Origin: Panicum virgatum
Lineage: Eukaryota; Streptophyta; Magnoliopsida; Poales; Poaceae
Assembly (NCBI RefSeq): GCF_016808335.1
Contig: NC_053142.1
Coordinates: 248,001 to 312,000, forward strand
Direction: 5' to 3'
DNA length: 64,000 nucleotides
The notes beneath the pieces were generated by a model, which saw only the letters and a program-made list of their open reading frames with translations, did no database searches and was not told the DNA's origin. Shown one piece after another: positions 10,200 through 21,715 of the stretch (the first letter of the stretch is position 1; each line of letters starts with the position of its first letter). The position numbers and the translations under genes were made by a program.

Positions 10200-10557
10200 G
10201 CGACGAACGCCGCGGAGCCGCTGCTGTGCGGGCCCTCCTCCGGCCTATAAAAGGCTGAAAAGAGATGGGGAGAGGGAGAAAGGTTTTGCATTTTCTTTTG
10301 AAATAGATTCAAACATATTCAATTCAAATTCAAACTTGAGTTGAACAACAAGCAATAAAACAATGCAAAAGTGGCATGAATACAACACAAACAAAACAAC
10401 CTCAATTATTTTAGAAGACAACCAATTATTTTGTTTTTTTACTAAATTCCCTGTAAAGAAAAATAAATGTTGCGAAAATTTTAAAACTATGAGAAAATTG
10501 TTTATTTATTTTTAATTTTAATCACATCCTGAAATCCAAAAATTTCAGGGTGTGACA
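10200..10557 (-). mobile_element. Gypsy-type LTR fragment
   Basis: On the minus strand the sequence starts TGTCACACCCTGAAATTT at 10557, a start common to many grass gypsy LTRs, followed by AT-rich then GC-rich LTR sequence to about 10200. No second border or internal domain was found; the left limit is approximate. Confidence 0.6.
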
Positions 10558-10719
10558 AAACTTATGAAACCAGGTAAGTTACTGACCGACTGGAAATTAT
10601 TTTTCTATAGATGATATAATTTCCGACCGTTTTTATTCCTATCGATAAGAATGACGAATATATTTGTAAAATATTGTGTGCACGTGGGAGAGTGCTGTGT
10701 TATTGGAGATTTTCTAGAA

Positions 10720-11160
10720 GGTGATAAAGTTTCATTTGCATGTGTTGTCTTCACTGTATATCATAGATAAGGATACTTTCATTTGGTGTTTTGCTAGGTT
10801 AATCCAAGATCATATCAGGCATGTAGAATCTGTCCTAGGAAGCTTTGAAAACCCTAAATGCATTGAGGAAGAAAGCATAGCTTTGAATGGGTGACTTTAA
10901 TGAAACCCTGCTTAGCTACGAGGAGGAAGGTGTAACAAAAACATGGGTTCACGGATAAGCTTAGGGAGGTGTTGGAGTGTATTTTACTATGTTGGAGGAT
11001 TTGGGTTTAGACAGTTATGCTTTCACTTGGATCGTTACATCAGAGAAAGGCTAGATCGGGCTATTGCTGATTTGAAGTGGAGACGTTTATCAAGGCCGCT
11101 CTTGTATAATAGGCCTTCAATAGTAGTGCTTGGTGAGGGAACAAGTGTTACATTTTGAGA
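10720..11160 (+). mobile_element. LINE (L1-type) endonuclease-domain fragment, degenerate
   Basis: Separate frames show GDFNET (about 10890-10907), the metal-binding motif of APE-type endonucleases of non-LTR retrotransposons. Further on, DSYAFTW and RERLDRAIADLKW match the distal end of the same domain. Frameshifts and stops separate them. No reverse transcriptase follows, so only a piece of ORF2 remains. Confidence 0.65.
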
Positions 11161-12030
11161 CAGGGAAATTAGTGCATGAGAAGGCAATTGCACAAGCTGA
11201 TAAGCTATGCCATCACCGTAAGTGATGTCCTGCTTTGATCTCACTAAAGGCCTTTTTGATGACATGAGTCTATGGTGTACTGTTGTTGATATATGGTCTG
11301 AATAAGACAAATAAAACAATATGCATTGACAGGCCTGGGACAAGCTGTGCAGCACAAAGAAGAACCGGGGGCTAGGCGCTTAGATATATCCACTTATTCA
11401 TCTTGGCATGCTTGTTCTGACAACTCTTAACGAACTCCCACAAGATCTCGAGAAAAAAAAAAGATCATTATTTCACCATTTTTTTGAGGGGATCAAAATC
11501 CCTAGAAGGAAGAACCTTTCTTAAGAACATGCAGAACTTCCTTGCAATATTTCGGTGCTCCTGGAGAAGGCAGACCAAGAGGTTCTTCCACATGTTCTTG
11601 CACCCCAAAACAAAGCAGAGAACCTCAGCACCTCACCCAAATCCTTGACGAAAAGGGAAGACCGGCCAACAGTCCCCAAAGGAATTGTTACATTCCCAAT
11701 ATAGAAGCTGCTCATCAGTACAGAAAAAAATCACTAGTACATGACAACCTACATGCAAGCTCTCGTAATGAGTAACTGAAAACAAATTAAAGTGACGATA
11801 TATATTTATTTTAACAAAGCAACAGAGCAGTAGAATGGCCGGCCGGTAGGTCATTATTTGCTATGAAAGGGAACAAAGCTAGAAGGAACGAGAAGCAGCA
11901 GCAAGACATTAGACATATGCATGCATGCCTGGCTGCCTGCATCCACTCTTATTATGCAGTGATGAACGTACGTACAGATGAACAACTCTCTCTGCATAGT
12001 AACTAACAGGGAGATGATGATCTAGGATCT
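11161..12030. other. Spacer without recognised gene
   Basis: A pair of overlapping open frames of 60-80 codons lies at 11521-11775 on both strands but no family is recognised. Otherwise featureless. Confidence 0.4.
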
Positions 12031-12099
12031 GGGTTAGTTGGAGTTGCAGACAGCCTCGCACTAATGTTGGGTTAGTTGGAGTTGCAGACAGCCTCGCAC
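12031..12099. repeat. Tandem duplication, 38-bp period
   Basis: GGGTTAGTTGGAGTTGCAGA and the following bases occur at 12031-12061 and again at 12069-12099, immediately before the copia RNase H fragment. Confidence 0.85.
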
Positions 12100-12109
12100 A
12101 AACCTGGTG

Positions 12110-12489
12110 TTCTGGAGCTCAAGAAAACAGGCCACGGTGTCAAGATCGAGTACCGAAGTAGAGTACAAGGCTATTGCCAACATGACAACTGAAATAATCT
12201 GGGTGCAGTCACTACTAAAGGAATTAGGGGTGTTCCAACACAAGGTACCGTTGATTTGGTGTGATAATCTTGGGCTACCTACCTGACGACTAATCCAATG
12301 TTCCATGCCAGGACCAAACATATTGAAGTGGATTTCCAATTCCTTCGAGAACAAGTAGCCCGCAAAGCACTAGAAGTGAGGTTTATCTCCTCCAAGGATC
12401 AACTGGCAGATGTACTGACAAAGCCACTCTCAAGAGCGCCTTTCACAAAGAATCGATCCAATCTCAACATGACAGCACGTTGTGATTGA
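12110..12489 (+). pseudogene. Ty1/copia RNase H fragment
   Basis: The plus strand encodes the copia RNase H signature: [10 protein letters not shown], then WCDN, and after stops HARTKHIEVDFQFLREQV and DQLADVLTKPLS. The frame is broken near 12275 by two in-frame stops. Followed by a purine tract and a 3' LTR. Confidence 0.85.
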
Positions 12490-12495
12490 GGGGCA

Positions 12496-12891
12496 TGTCA
12501 AAGTTGTTAGTCAGATAGGCTAGGATAAGCTTCCTGCGTCCCTCACGTCATAGACCGTGTTTACTGCAGAACGTTAGCCGCAACGTTGCCGCGACGTCGT
12601 GACCACAGGCTGCGCCTTGATAACCGGATCATGGATCCATGTAATTGATCATTGTACATTTGTTCTATAAATACATACAAGGTGCGAAAGAGGACCAGCA
12701 CTTCGGCAACTCTCTCTGTGCTTTCATTAAGCATTTCCATTTATGTTTTTCATACAAATTTCAAACGTTGTGTTCTGAGATTGAAAAAATTCCTCTTGTG
12801 TCACCAAAATCAGGGACATGGTGGCTAGTACCTGGCTGGTTCTCTGTGTATTCTCTCTGGTGCTGTTTTAGTTTGTTAAGTTTGTTGAACA
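12496..12891 (+). mobile_element. Ty1/copia 3' LTR
   Basis: Begins TGTCAAAGTTG after GAGGGGCA (polypurine tract) and ends near TTGAACA. A plus-strand TATA box (CTATAAATA, 12665-12673) lies about 40% into it, as expected for U3. No matching 5' LTR in this window; the right end is approximate. Confidence 0.65.
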
Positions 12892-12924
12892 CACATGTCC
12901 ATCCCTAAAGAATAATATTTAGCC

Positions 12925-14821
12925 TTACAGATAGAGATATGCATCCTTTTGATTGTAAGATGTCCAATCTGGAAACAAAACAGTACCACTCATCTCCCAC
13001 CTTGCTATGATGCATACAAAGGCAACAACAAGTGAGGAGCACATTGCCAAGGTGTCAGAGAGCAAGAATGCCTGGAAAGCAAACTTCCTTGCCATGATGG
13101 GAAGCCCCTCGTTTCCGGAGTCACTGCTATATCCTCCAGGCAGAGTGAAAGCAGCAGCAAAGGTAATAGTGGCGAGGAGGATGGCAACTAGGGAAGTGTT
13201 GCCAGTGTATGTTTGAGTCAGTGACTTAATATCCTTCCTTGATGAGGCTGTCACTTTATTCTTGACTTGCTCATGGAGATTACCAATAGAAGGTGCGTGT
13301 AGAGGATCAGCTTTCAACATAAGCATTGACACTTCATTCTGCATAAAATTCAAACAAATGTGCAAATAAATAAATGGAGTTTGCAGTATTTAATATACTA
13401 GTACTCAAGGGAATTAATTAATATAATGAAAATTAATTGGATTCCTGTTGTGAGGAATCCTCGTGCCATTGTATTGTAGCACATAACTAATGAGGAATTA
13501 TAGTATTATTTATTTTAGATTATGACCAAAATGGTTGTTATTTATATTGCTTTGCACTGCATTGATACAAGGGCTGAGGCATTTGGACAACAAACATACG
13601 TACGTACCCAGTTTAATGTCTTGGCGTGGTGGGCGGTAGTACCTAGTAACCAGGATGCTGGGTTACCCACTTTGTTAAGCACTGTAACATCAATGTCCGG
13701 GCATCGTAGCAAAGCATGGACTATCTTTGGATCGCACTTTCTTACCGCGTTATGCAAAGGAGTCTCTTCATTTTCGTCTCGCACGTTGACTAGTTTCCGA
13801 GTATACTTTGAATCAAGGAAGAATTCTAGAAGCTCCATACGACCAAGCATTACAGCTTGCTGAAGACATGTCGATGTCGTCTCGTCGTTTGCAACGCGAC
13901 AGGGAGCATCCGGACAATGCTTAAGAAGCTCTTTGGCAATACCAACATATCCCCGTGACGCTGCCGCAGAAATAAGAACAGGGGATCCCTTAGAGGATAC
14001 TGCGTACCCTAAGGACCAGTCATGTTCGAGCAGCACTCTCAGGACCTCAACCTTGTCCCAGTGCGCAGCCAGGTGCATTGGAGTAGCCTTATGCTTGTCT
14101 TCTTCTCTGGCCAGCCCGGGACGTGTCTCCATAATCCTTTTTGCGATGGCTGAAACCAAATTAATAAATTAATTTACTACTCCTCGAAAATTAAATTTCA
14201 TGCACAATCCACGCACACTAAGCATGCACCTGTATTGCCACTTCTCACAGCAGCATGCAGAACATTGTAACCATACGCTCCCCCGTGAGCGGAATCAGGG
14301 ATCTCCAACAGTTTCTCGAAGACATCCGCGTGATTTCTCATCACCGCGATGAACATGGGCGACTCGCCGTATTGGTTTACAGCACGCGACAGTGAAGGCT
14401 CGGCCTCTATCCGCTGCGCATTGCATCCGTTCTTGTCTTGCATTAGGATTGCGTCGCTCAACTGCTGAGCAATGCAGCACCTGAGAATAGATGAAGCCAA
14501 AGATGTATGGCCGCTTGCTACGGCTGCGACCAGCGGCGTCTCGCCGTCGGCATTGGTGGCGGCCAGGAGAGGCAGAGACTGGCTGAGCGACATGACATCC
14601 TTGCAGAACTCCTCGTGCCCATGGATGGAGGCGATGTGGAGGCAGGTGTTCCCTTGCGGGGTTGTCCCATGCAGGACGCCAGGGACATGCACAGCCATGT
14701 GCTTCATTTCTGCAGCATGACCAGACGCTGCTGCTTTTAGTAGACGTAGGTCCATCAGAGGGTTTCCTGGTGACCGGGTAGCCCCTGATGGTTCTGGCGG
14801 GGAAGATATATCGTCTGCCAT
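12925..14821 (-). CDS. Ankyrin-repeat PGG-domain protein A (ACD6-like), three exons
   Basis: Likely spliced model: exon 1 14230-14821, exon 2 13608-14149, exon 3 12925-13338, with GT-AG borders (donors GTGCAT and GTACGT; acceptors TTTCAG and ATGCAG) and matching phases, giving about 515 residues. Ankyrin repeats fill exons 1 and 2 (for example GNTCLHIASIHGHEEF, GETPLVAAVASGH, ATPMHLAAHWDKVEV). Exon 3 gives a PGG domain with the TFTLPGG-like AAAFTLPGG motif and two predicted transmembrane segments; the usual later helices are missing, so the C-terminus looks short. Family members are plasma-membrane proteins linked to defence and cell death (ACD6). Compared with gene B a 14-residue in-frame deletion removes half a repeat after DKNGCN. 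TATA candidate 14862-14869. The ATG follows TTGTATTACAG, so a 5'-UTR intron is possible. Confidence 0.82.
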
Positions 14822-14861
14822 CTGTAATACAACAACTAGTATTGTTTACTCACAACTGTTG

Positions 14862-14869
14862 ATATATAG
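14862..14869 (-). promoter_or_regulatory. Candidate TATA box of ankyrin gene A
   Basis: Minus-strand CTATATATC lies about 45 bp before the ATG. If the ATG is preceded by a spliced leader, this box would not be the functional one. Confidence 0.35.
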
Positions 14870-15167
14870 GACAAACAAATTTAGTTGTCGTTCGAAATTA
14901 GTATCTTATAATAATAATAATAATAATTACTAATTAGACACTACTACTCCCTTTTTTAGCCTCTATGTAATTTCTCCAACGATGCAGTAAAAAAAGTACA
15001 ATATCTTAGAAATTCAAACAACAAATTAAAGCCAAACATCATACAATCTATTTTTAGACTAGGTCTAGTCGATAACGATAGTCTTTTGGTATAATTTGGT
15101 GCATTTGGTGTGAGCAGGGGAGAGGAAAGAGAGGAGCTCTTGGGAGAGAGGAGAGAGAGTTTAGGGC

Positions 15168-16735
15168 ATGTTTGGAATCACTGTAATTCTACAGTTTTGA
15201 AGTATATGGAAATACCATGGTATTCTGACCCAAAAGCTGTTTGGTTGGTCTTTGAAACACAGAGTTTCTAAAAGCACAGTTTCCTCAATACCACAGTATT
15301 TTAGGGGTATTGAAAACTCTGTTAGCCAGCCTTGTTCAAGCCGACCCCCAAGATCGAGTAGCCCGACCATGGTGTACCACTCAGCCGACCCCCATAGGCT
15401 CACGCACACACACACACACGCTCTGGAAGATGAACACTGAAGGTGGAAGCAGAGAGGAAAACAGAGAAATTGGTGCTGCTTCCAGTCTCAGAGCCGCAGC
15501 TGCTCGTTCCTTTATACGCAACCAACCGACACCGAAGGCATGGCGCTACAGTTGCTATTGCTACTTTACACTGCAGCCATGCTGCAACTACTACCGCTAC
15601 TATTGCTCCTACTGTTGCCATGCCGGCAACTGCTACCACTACATCAGCCGTCCGAACAAAAAGGACAGGCATGGTAAAAAGGGGAGCTAGTGCTCCTACT
15701 ACTTTTGCAAAAGCAAGCAAGAGTCGGTAATTATCCAGCAAACTCCACTTGGGACCAAAGTTTTCTCCACCAAACGTCCACTTTTGTCTCCCACCTCTCG
15801 CCTCACGTGCAGCGCCGCTCCTCCCTTGCCGCCCCATGTCCCGCCCCACTCCTTCCGTGCCACCCCCACCCCCGACTGTCTAGCGCCGTTCCTCCCTCGC
15901 CTCCCCATATCCTGCACAGCTCTTCCGCCCCCACCTCTCGGCCGCTCCGCTCCACTAGCATTCTCAACCGCTTGCGCACCTCCCTCCCGTGCGGCGCCTC
16001 CCGCTGCAGCAGGACGATGAGCAGGTGGTGGAAGCCACCCGGGCCCGTGCCGAGATGCGTTGCCCGCCCAGGGGCTAGGTCCGCTCGGCCGAATGGGCCA
16101 CACGCCATTGCTCGTCCCCGCCACCCCCGTCCGAGCTTCCTCCTCCGCCCGAGCCGACTTGCCCCTCTCCTCCCCAGTTGCACCGCCTCTCGCGCTGCCC
16201 CTTTCCGCCCCTACCTTCCTCGTCGCTTCCGGCCTCCCACGCGGCTCTGTGTCGCTCCTCCTGCCCCTACCTTCCTCGCCGTTCGCGCGTCCCCACCATT
16301 GGCTCGCCTCCGGAATCCCGCGCTGAGTCGCGTTGCTTTGCCCACGCGGAGGAGGCACAACGCCCACTCCGTGGTAGCGAGCCCCGCCAGCACAGACACC
16401 GCCGTGTCTTGCAACCCCGTCTCCCAGTTTGCTCCGCACGCATGGCGGCCCCACCTCTCTTGTCGCTCTAGCCGTGCGGCGGCCCCGCAGTGGCTCGACC
16501 CCCGCTTCACTCCTCCTCCCGGCCGCCCAACATGTGCCGCCCTGCCGGCCACCGCCCCGCCTCCCTTGCCGTGGTATGACCCACGTGACGCTGTTCTAGA
16601 TCCCTCTCCGACCTGCCACCCTCTCTTGTCAATTTATAATAAAAAATACCGTGAAATCAAATGGACTTTGGTTTCCAAGAAAACTGTAGTTTTAATGTAG
16701 TATGTGAAAACCACAATATTGATGGCACATCCAAA
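15168..16735. mobile_element. Putative non-autonomous element with GC-rich core
   Basis: The left edge reads GGGCATGTTTGGAATCACTG, resembling ends of grass DNA transposons. Toward 16735 an imperfect inverted counterpart shares CTACAGTTTT and TTTGGA motifs. Between them lies a sharply GC-rich core (about 15780-16620) with long open frames on both strands (up to 336 codons plus, 251 codons minus), rich in Pro, Arg and Ser and without recognisable domain. Dual open frames of this composition are usual in GC-rich non-coding DNA. I do not call a gene here. Confidence 0.35.
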
Positions 16736-18905
16736 AAATAAACAAGTTAAGAGTAGAAAACACAGGATTTCTTTTGGCGGTTTCTACCCAGAAGGCATAA
16801 TGTCTTATTTGGATGGTTATTACCTATCTTGAGCATATTCTAATCTAATAATATAAGGGGGGAACATGCATTAGTTTCATTTTATTGAAATAATCAATAA
16901 TCATAATTTGCAGCAAAAGTAAATATCATTAGTAGGCCCCAAAACATGATTCAACTCGGTCCAAAGTCCTATACTGTATAGCCCAGGATACAGAAAATAA
17001 GAGAAAATATTAATTTCTTATGGGCTAAGACGACCTATCGAACTAGACAGTTTGTAGCCTGGACCATCTAGTGCCTAGCTCCTCTAGCATGGTTTCTTTA
17101 AATTCGCTAGGAGCGCATATCATGTAAGCACTCATATGGCTAGCCACACTGACCGCACACTCAAACATAGTTGGGATTGCCTGAGTAGTCTTGAAACATG
17201 CCTACCAAGATTAACACACTCCACACAAGTACACACACCCCAACCTTGGTCCCCTCTGGCTCTGGGGATAAACCCCGTGCAATGCGCAGCGTTCGAGCCC
17301 CATAGCTCGTTCGCTCTAGCATGGGTTCTGAGCATTATATGACTCACCTCACCAAAGTTTCTCTCAATATCTATATCAAACTTCTCTCTATGTACAGTGT
17401 ATATCTACAGTGTAAAATAGTGTTTTGGCCATCCATATAGCAAGTCTTAGTGATGATAGCCTAAGTTATAACCCATGCTATGCACCTGGGCCTGCGCCGT
17501 GAATTGGCAAAAGTATATTGATCTCATAGCCAGTGAATATTCTTCAGTTGTATTCGTCCATGATATCGCATCTGACTGCCACAGGATTGGTTGAGGGGAG
17601 ACTGTTGGAAGAAACACTCTTATTAAATTAACTAATATAAATTAAATATATTAGTGGATTTGATGGGGTAATAGCCTATACATTCGTTGTGCCACTGCCA
17701 CAAGGGGTAGAATCTTAAGAGACTATCAAATATATATTCATAGATAACTTTTTTCTTATAACTAGTTAACTTTTTTTACTTATAACTAGTTACAACAGCT
17801 TATCTTTATGTTATCTCTCTCTTTGTTCTTTTTTAACAAAACACCCACAAGTATACTTTGTAATATTTTTTGTAAAAATTAACAATTTCTCCATATAATT
17901 TTCCATACATATTCATAACTTATCTTTTCTTTTCATCATCCTTCATATATTCTCAATATGTGCTTAATTGACACCTTTACTTGTGGGGGTACTTGTTATG
18001 GAAGTCTTCTCATGGTCTATTTGTTATGACATTATGGATCTAGATTTTGGTATTTGAATTTTTATTCTATTAGTTTTATACTGATTTTTATCTGCATATT
18101 AAGTTAACATTTTAGTGCTTATAATATCTATTACTGAAAACTCTCCTATTTTGTTTTATTAAAATGTTGATTTTAAGCTCTAACCTACACTCCTAGTTAA
18201 TATAGTCGCATAAGCAATTGCTTCAGTAGACCATGTCAGCTTAGGTGTTGAATTTTCTCTATCAAATAATTATGTGGAAGTATATCAACATAAAATAATA
18301 TATGAACTCTATCAATACAAATATGTTATAATGTTTGTATCAAAGTATTTTATCTAAAGGAATAACTTACATAATTTTAGGGTTAATAATTTAAATAAAG
18401 ATTTTGGTTAATAATTTAAATAATTTACATAATTTTAGGAATAACTCATAGTTTTAAATAATTTAAATAAAGATTTTGGTGTTATTATATATAATCTCTC
18501 ATAATAGGTGGGTATGTATATACAAATTTTAGGGTTAATTTATATTATCTTCTAAAATTACAGAGGTGGGTAATTTAGATGCAAATTGGATGTAATTTAA
18601 GATTATCTTTCATAATGATAGATGTGTGTAATTTTAATGAAAATTTAGGAGAGATTATTTTGCATTGTCATTTACAAAGGTGGAGGTTAGTAATTTTTTA
18701 GAAAATAGGATATATCTAATGTCTTTGGTATCAATATACCAAATTGATTGCGAGATGCTTATGCATTTTATGACAATTTTATCTTTTCTCTAGCACATTT
18801 CAACTCCAATGTTACTATTACTCAGCGAAGATTCTAGAGGAAGAACCACTTATGATACATGCTAGATAAAAAATAATCTTCAATATTCTCATAAAAATGT
18901 GAAAC
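16736..18905. other. AT-rich gene-free region
   Basis: No coding signal. Near 18365-18560 a phrase of about 20 bp built on TAATTTAAATAA and AGATTTTGGT recurs several times. If gene B once had a PGG exon it should lie here on the minus strand; none was found. Confidence 0.5.
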
Positions 18906-19085
18906 ATCTGGAACCATTATGGCCTTTAGATCTATTATTTTTTCTCGAACGCGTAGGAGAGCTGCGCATCAATATATTAAGAAGGCCTTTAGATCTATTA
19001 TTAAAATGAGAAACATCTGGAACCATTATGGCCTTTAGATCTATTATTAAAATGAGAAACATCTGGAACCATTATGGCCACTATG
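18901..19085. repeat. Triplicated 39-bp phrase with inserted LINE-like tail
   Basis: GAAACATCTGGAACCATTAT followed by GGCCTTTAGATC is present three times (starting near 18901, 19009 and 19057). Between the first two sits 18950-18990, TTCTCGAACGCGTAGGAGAG and on to ATATTAAGAAG, a sequence I recognise as a dispersed grass repeat tail, possibly LINE-derived. It is followed by a repeat of the local phrase, as if it had produced a target duplication. Confidence 0.6.
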
Positions 19086-19477
19086 CCATTATGGAAGATA
19101 ATTTGGTGTGTGTGTATGATACTTCATGTGTTTCTGCATGAATTTTGATGTGCTATATGGAAACATAATTGGAGTGTGAAATAGTAAATAAAGTACTGGA
19201 ATTACGAAAGGGAATATATGTATATGTTCCGTGGCTTCTCCTCAGCATATAAACAAATAAGGGTTTTAATGGCTGATGAGCCTTTCGATGCCGTGGCATC
19301 ATGGAATACCAGAAAACTCTCATAGTGTGGAGACTCCTATTTTGATATAGACTATTTTCTAACGTTTGTGTCGGGTAACAATACTAGCTCATACAAAATA
19401 GAGACTTATCTTTTTTTTTCTCCAGCATATTTTTTTCTCCAATTAATAACAGTAAGATGAGGACACAATATACATAC

Positions 19478-20938
19478 CGAGATTAAAGGCTTCGCGGGGT
19501 TGGTGGCATGAAGTAATTCCCAGCTTGCCGATTTACCGGCGCTATTAAGCACTGTTATGTCCATATCTTGGCGATGCCTTAAAGCAGAAAGCATCTCCAC
19601 CTTCTTGAATTTGGCTGCGAGATGCAGAGCAGTTTCTCCTCTGCTATTTTGCATGTTAACGAGTTGCCCAAGTTGCTGTGACCCCAGGATAAACTTTACA
19701 TACTCCATATGTCCACACAACACTGCTAAGTGAAGGCATGTGCTGCCCATTGGATCGCAGTAGGGAGCATCTGGACAATGTTTAAGAAGCTCTCGAGCAA
19801 CACCAACAGCACCCACAGTTGCGGCGACACAAAGAAGAGGTGGGGAGATTAGGTACCCTAATGACGAATCATGTTCCAATAATACTTTTAGCACGTCAAT
19901 CCTTTTTTTGCTCACAGCTAGGTGCATTGGAGTAGACTTATTCTCGTTTTGTTGTCTGACTAGCCAAGGGCGTAATTCCATAATCCTTTTAGCTATCACT
20001 GAAAGCAAATCAAAATGGTAAGGTCAACCAAAAACTAATTATAAAAACTGAGGATTAATAATGGTGGCATTAGATAATACCCCATTTTTTTCCTTCACAA
20101 ATGTACTCAGTTATTCATCTTATTTAAAAAAGAATTATTCAAACATGTAAAAACACAAGTCGTGCTTAAACTATCTTTAAATTATAAAGCAAATCACAAC
20201 AAGATATATAAATGATGATTTATGAATTTTTTATTATAAGGCAAATGGTGAAAGTTGTAGAAAAACGTCAACCATGATATGTATTTATGACCGAAGAGAG
20301 TACGTTTCTGTAAATGCATCTCTGATGGACACTCTTATACCTGGATTGCCATTTCTGACGGCAGCATGGAGAGCATTGAGGCCACAGGTTCCCGAATGAG
20401 CTGAATACGGAATCTCCAACAATTTTTCACACACATCTGTGATGTTTCTCATCGCTGCGATGAACATGGGCGACTCGTCGTTTTTGTTGACAGCTTTCGA
20501 CAAGGCCGGCTCTGCTTCTATCAGCTCAAGCGCCAGCATCGTGTGTCCTCTGCGGATGGCGTGGTGCAGCACGTTGAATCCGCGCTTGTCTTGTTTCAAG
20601 ATTACTTGGCTCAGCTGCTGATCACGGCAATACCTGAGTAATATAGAAGCTACAGAGACATGGCCCCTTGTCACGGCGGCGAGGAGCGGCGTCTCGCCAT
20701 CTTTGTTGACGGCGGAGACGAGTGCTGGAGACTGGTCCAGCGTCAGGATACTCCTGCAGAATTTCTCGTGCTCCAGGATGCAGGAGACGTGGAGGCAGGT
20801 GTTCCCCGGTGGAGTTGTTCCCAGCAGCACGCCTGGATCAAGAGCCAGTTGCTTCATTGATGCCGCATCTCCAGATGCGGCTGCAGCCAGGAGACGTCGG
20901 TCCATAGTTGCTTCTCCTGACGTCGTACCGGCTGCCAT
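19478..20938 (-). CDS. Ankyrin-repeat protein B (ACD6-like), PGG exon not found
   Basis: Exon 1 20341-20938 and exon 2 19478-19998, with donor GTATAAG and acceptor TTTCAG, phase-matched to the paralog A. Repeats include GNTCLHVSCILEHEKF, GETPLLAAVTRGHVSV, FNVLHHAIRRGHTML, SAHSGTCGLNALHAAVRNG, STPMHLAVSKK and GETALHLAAKFKKVEM. A donor-like GTATGTATAT at 19477 mirrors the exon 2 end of gene A, but no PGG exon is visible downstream to 17 kb. Without splicing, translation reads on to a stop at 19406. Ankyrin portions of A and B are clearly paralogous and in the same orientation, a tandem duplication. B may be a truncated gene, a soluble ankyrin protein, or its last exon may have been lost. Confidence 0.7.
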
Positions 20939-20943
20939 CCCTA

Positions 20944-21715
20944 CAGAGAATGATTAATCCGTCACATAATTAGTTGTCCGTAGAAAGCTTGAAAAGAAAA
21001 GCACTATTTTGACGAGGCGCCGGTCATGCAGGAACTTTTAGGTGTCTTAAGGCACAAAATATTACTTGACGGGGGAGATAATCAATGCCGATTATTCAGT
21101 AGTATTAGGAGTTATAAGATGCCAAAAATTTCAATATTCATAAAAATGCTATTCCAGGTAATCCATGCCATCGTATGATCAAAGACGGGTGTTGTTGTAG
21201 GACCCTCTCAATGTTATTGCATCCACTGGGAAAATCAAAACTTGCAATGGTATTTCGGTCGTCAACAAACACACTCTTAAGGCCTAGCTAGCCAAAAGAT
21301 GATGGGAAGAACCTAGTCCTTATAACATGGTATGTCTCAATACGATGAACCATGACTTGTTATGCTAGAATACAAACTATCGCTATATTATTGGAAATAT
21401 CCTAATGGCAAGATAGTTATGCTGATGTTTCTAGCTGACAAAATGAATAAACTGTGGTATGAAATACATGTAGTATGTACCTCTTTACTGTAAGTAGTTA
21501 GTGATACATTTTTGCTGACTACTATTGTAGATCAAGAGTATGTATTTTTTTTCAGTTATTTCATAAAAAATATTTTATACCATTCATAAATTTTGTTAAT
21601 CTGTATAGAGGTAATGCCATTGGCACATTCAATGCATTAAAGATAACAATACTTTGGATCTGAAGTAATAAACATATACTAAACTGAAATTCATGATAGC
21701 AGATCAAAAAATTAT
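20944..21715. other. Upstream spacer of gene B
   Basis: AT-rich, no gene recognised; possibly the 5'-UTR intron of gene B. Confidence 0.35.

Noticed and set aside
15690..16700. 336-codon open frame, the longest uninterrupted one outside the TNP2 gene
   Set aside because: Composition is Pro/Arg/Ser low complexity, the opposite strand has a 251-codon frame over the same bases, and no domain is visible; typical of GC-rich non-coding DNA.
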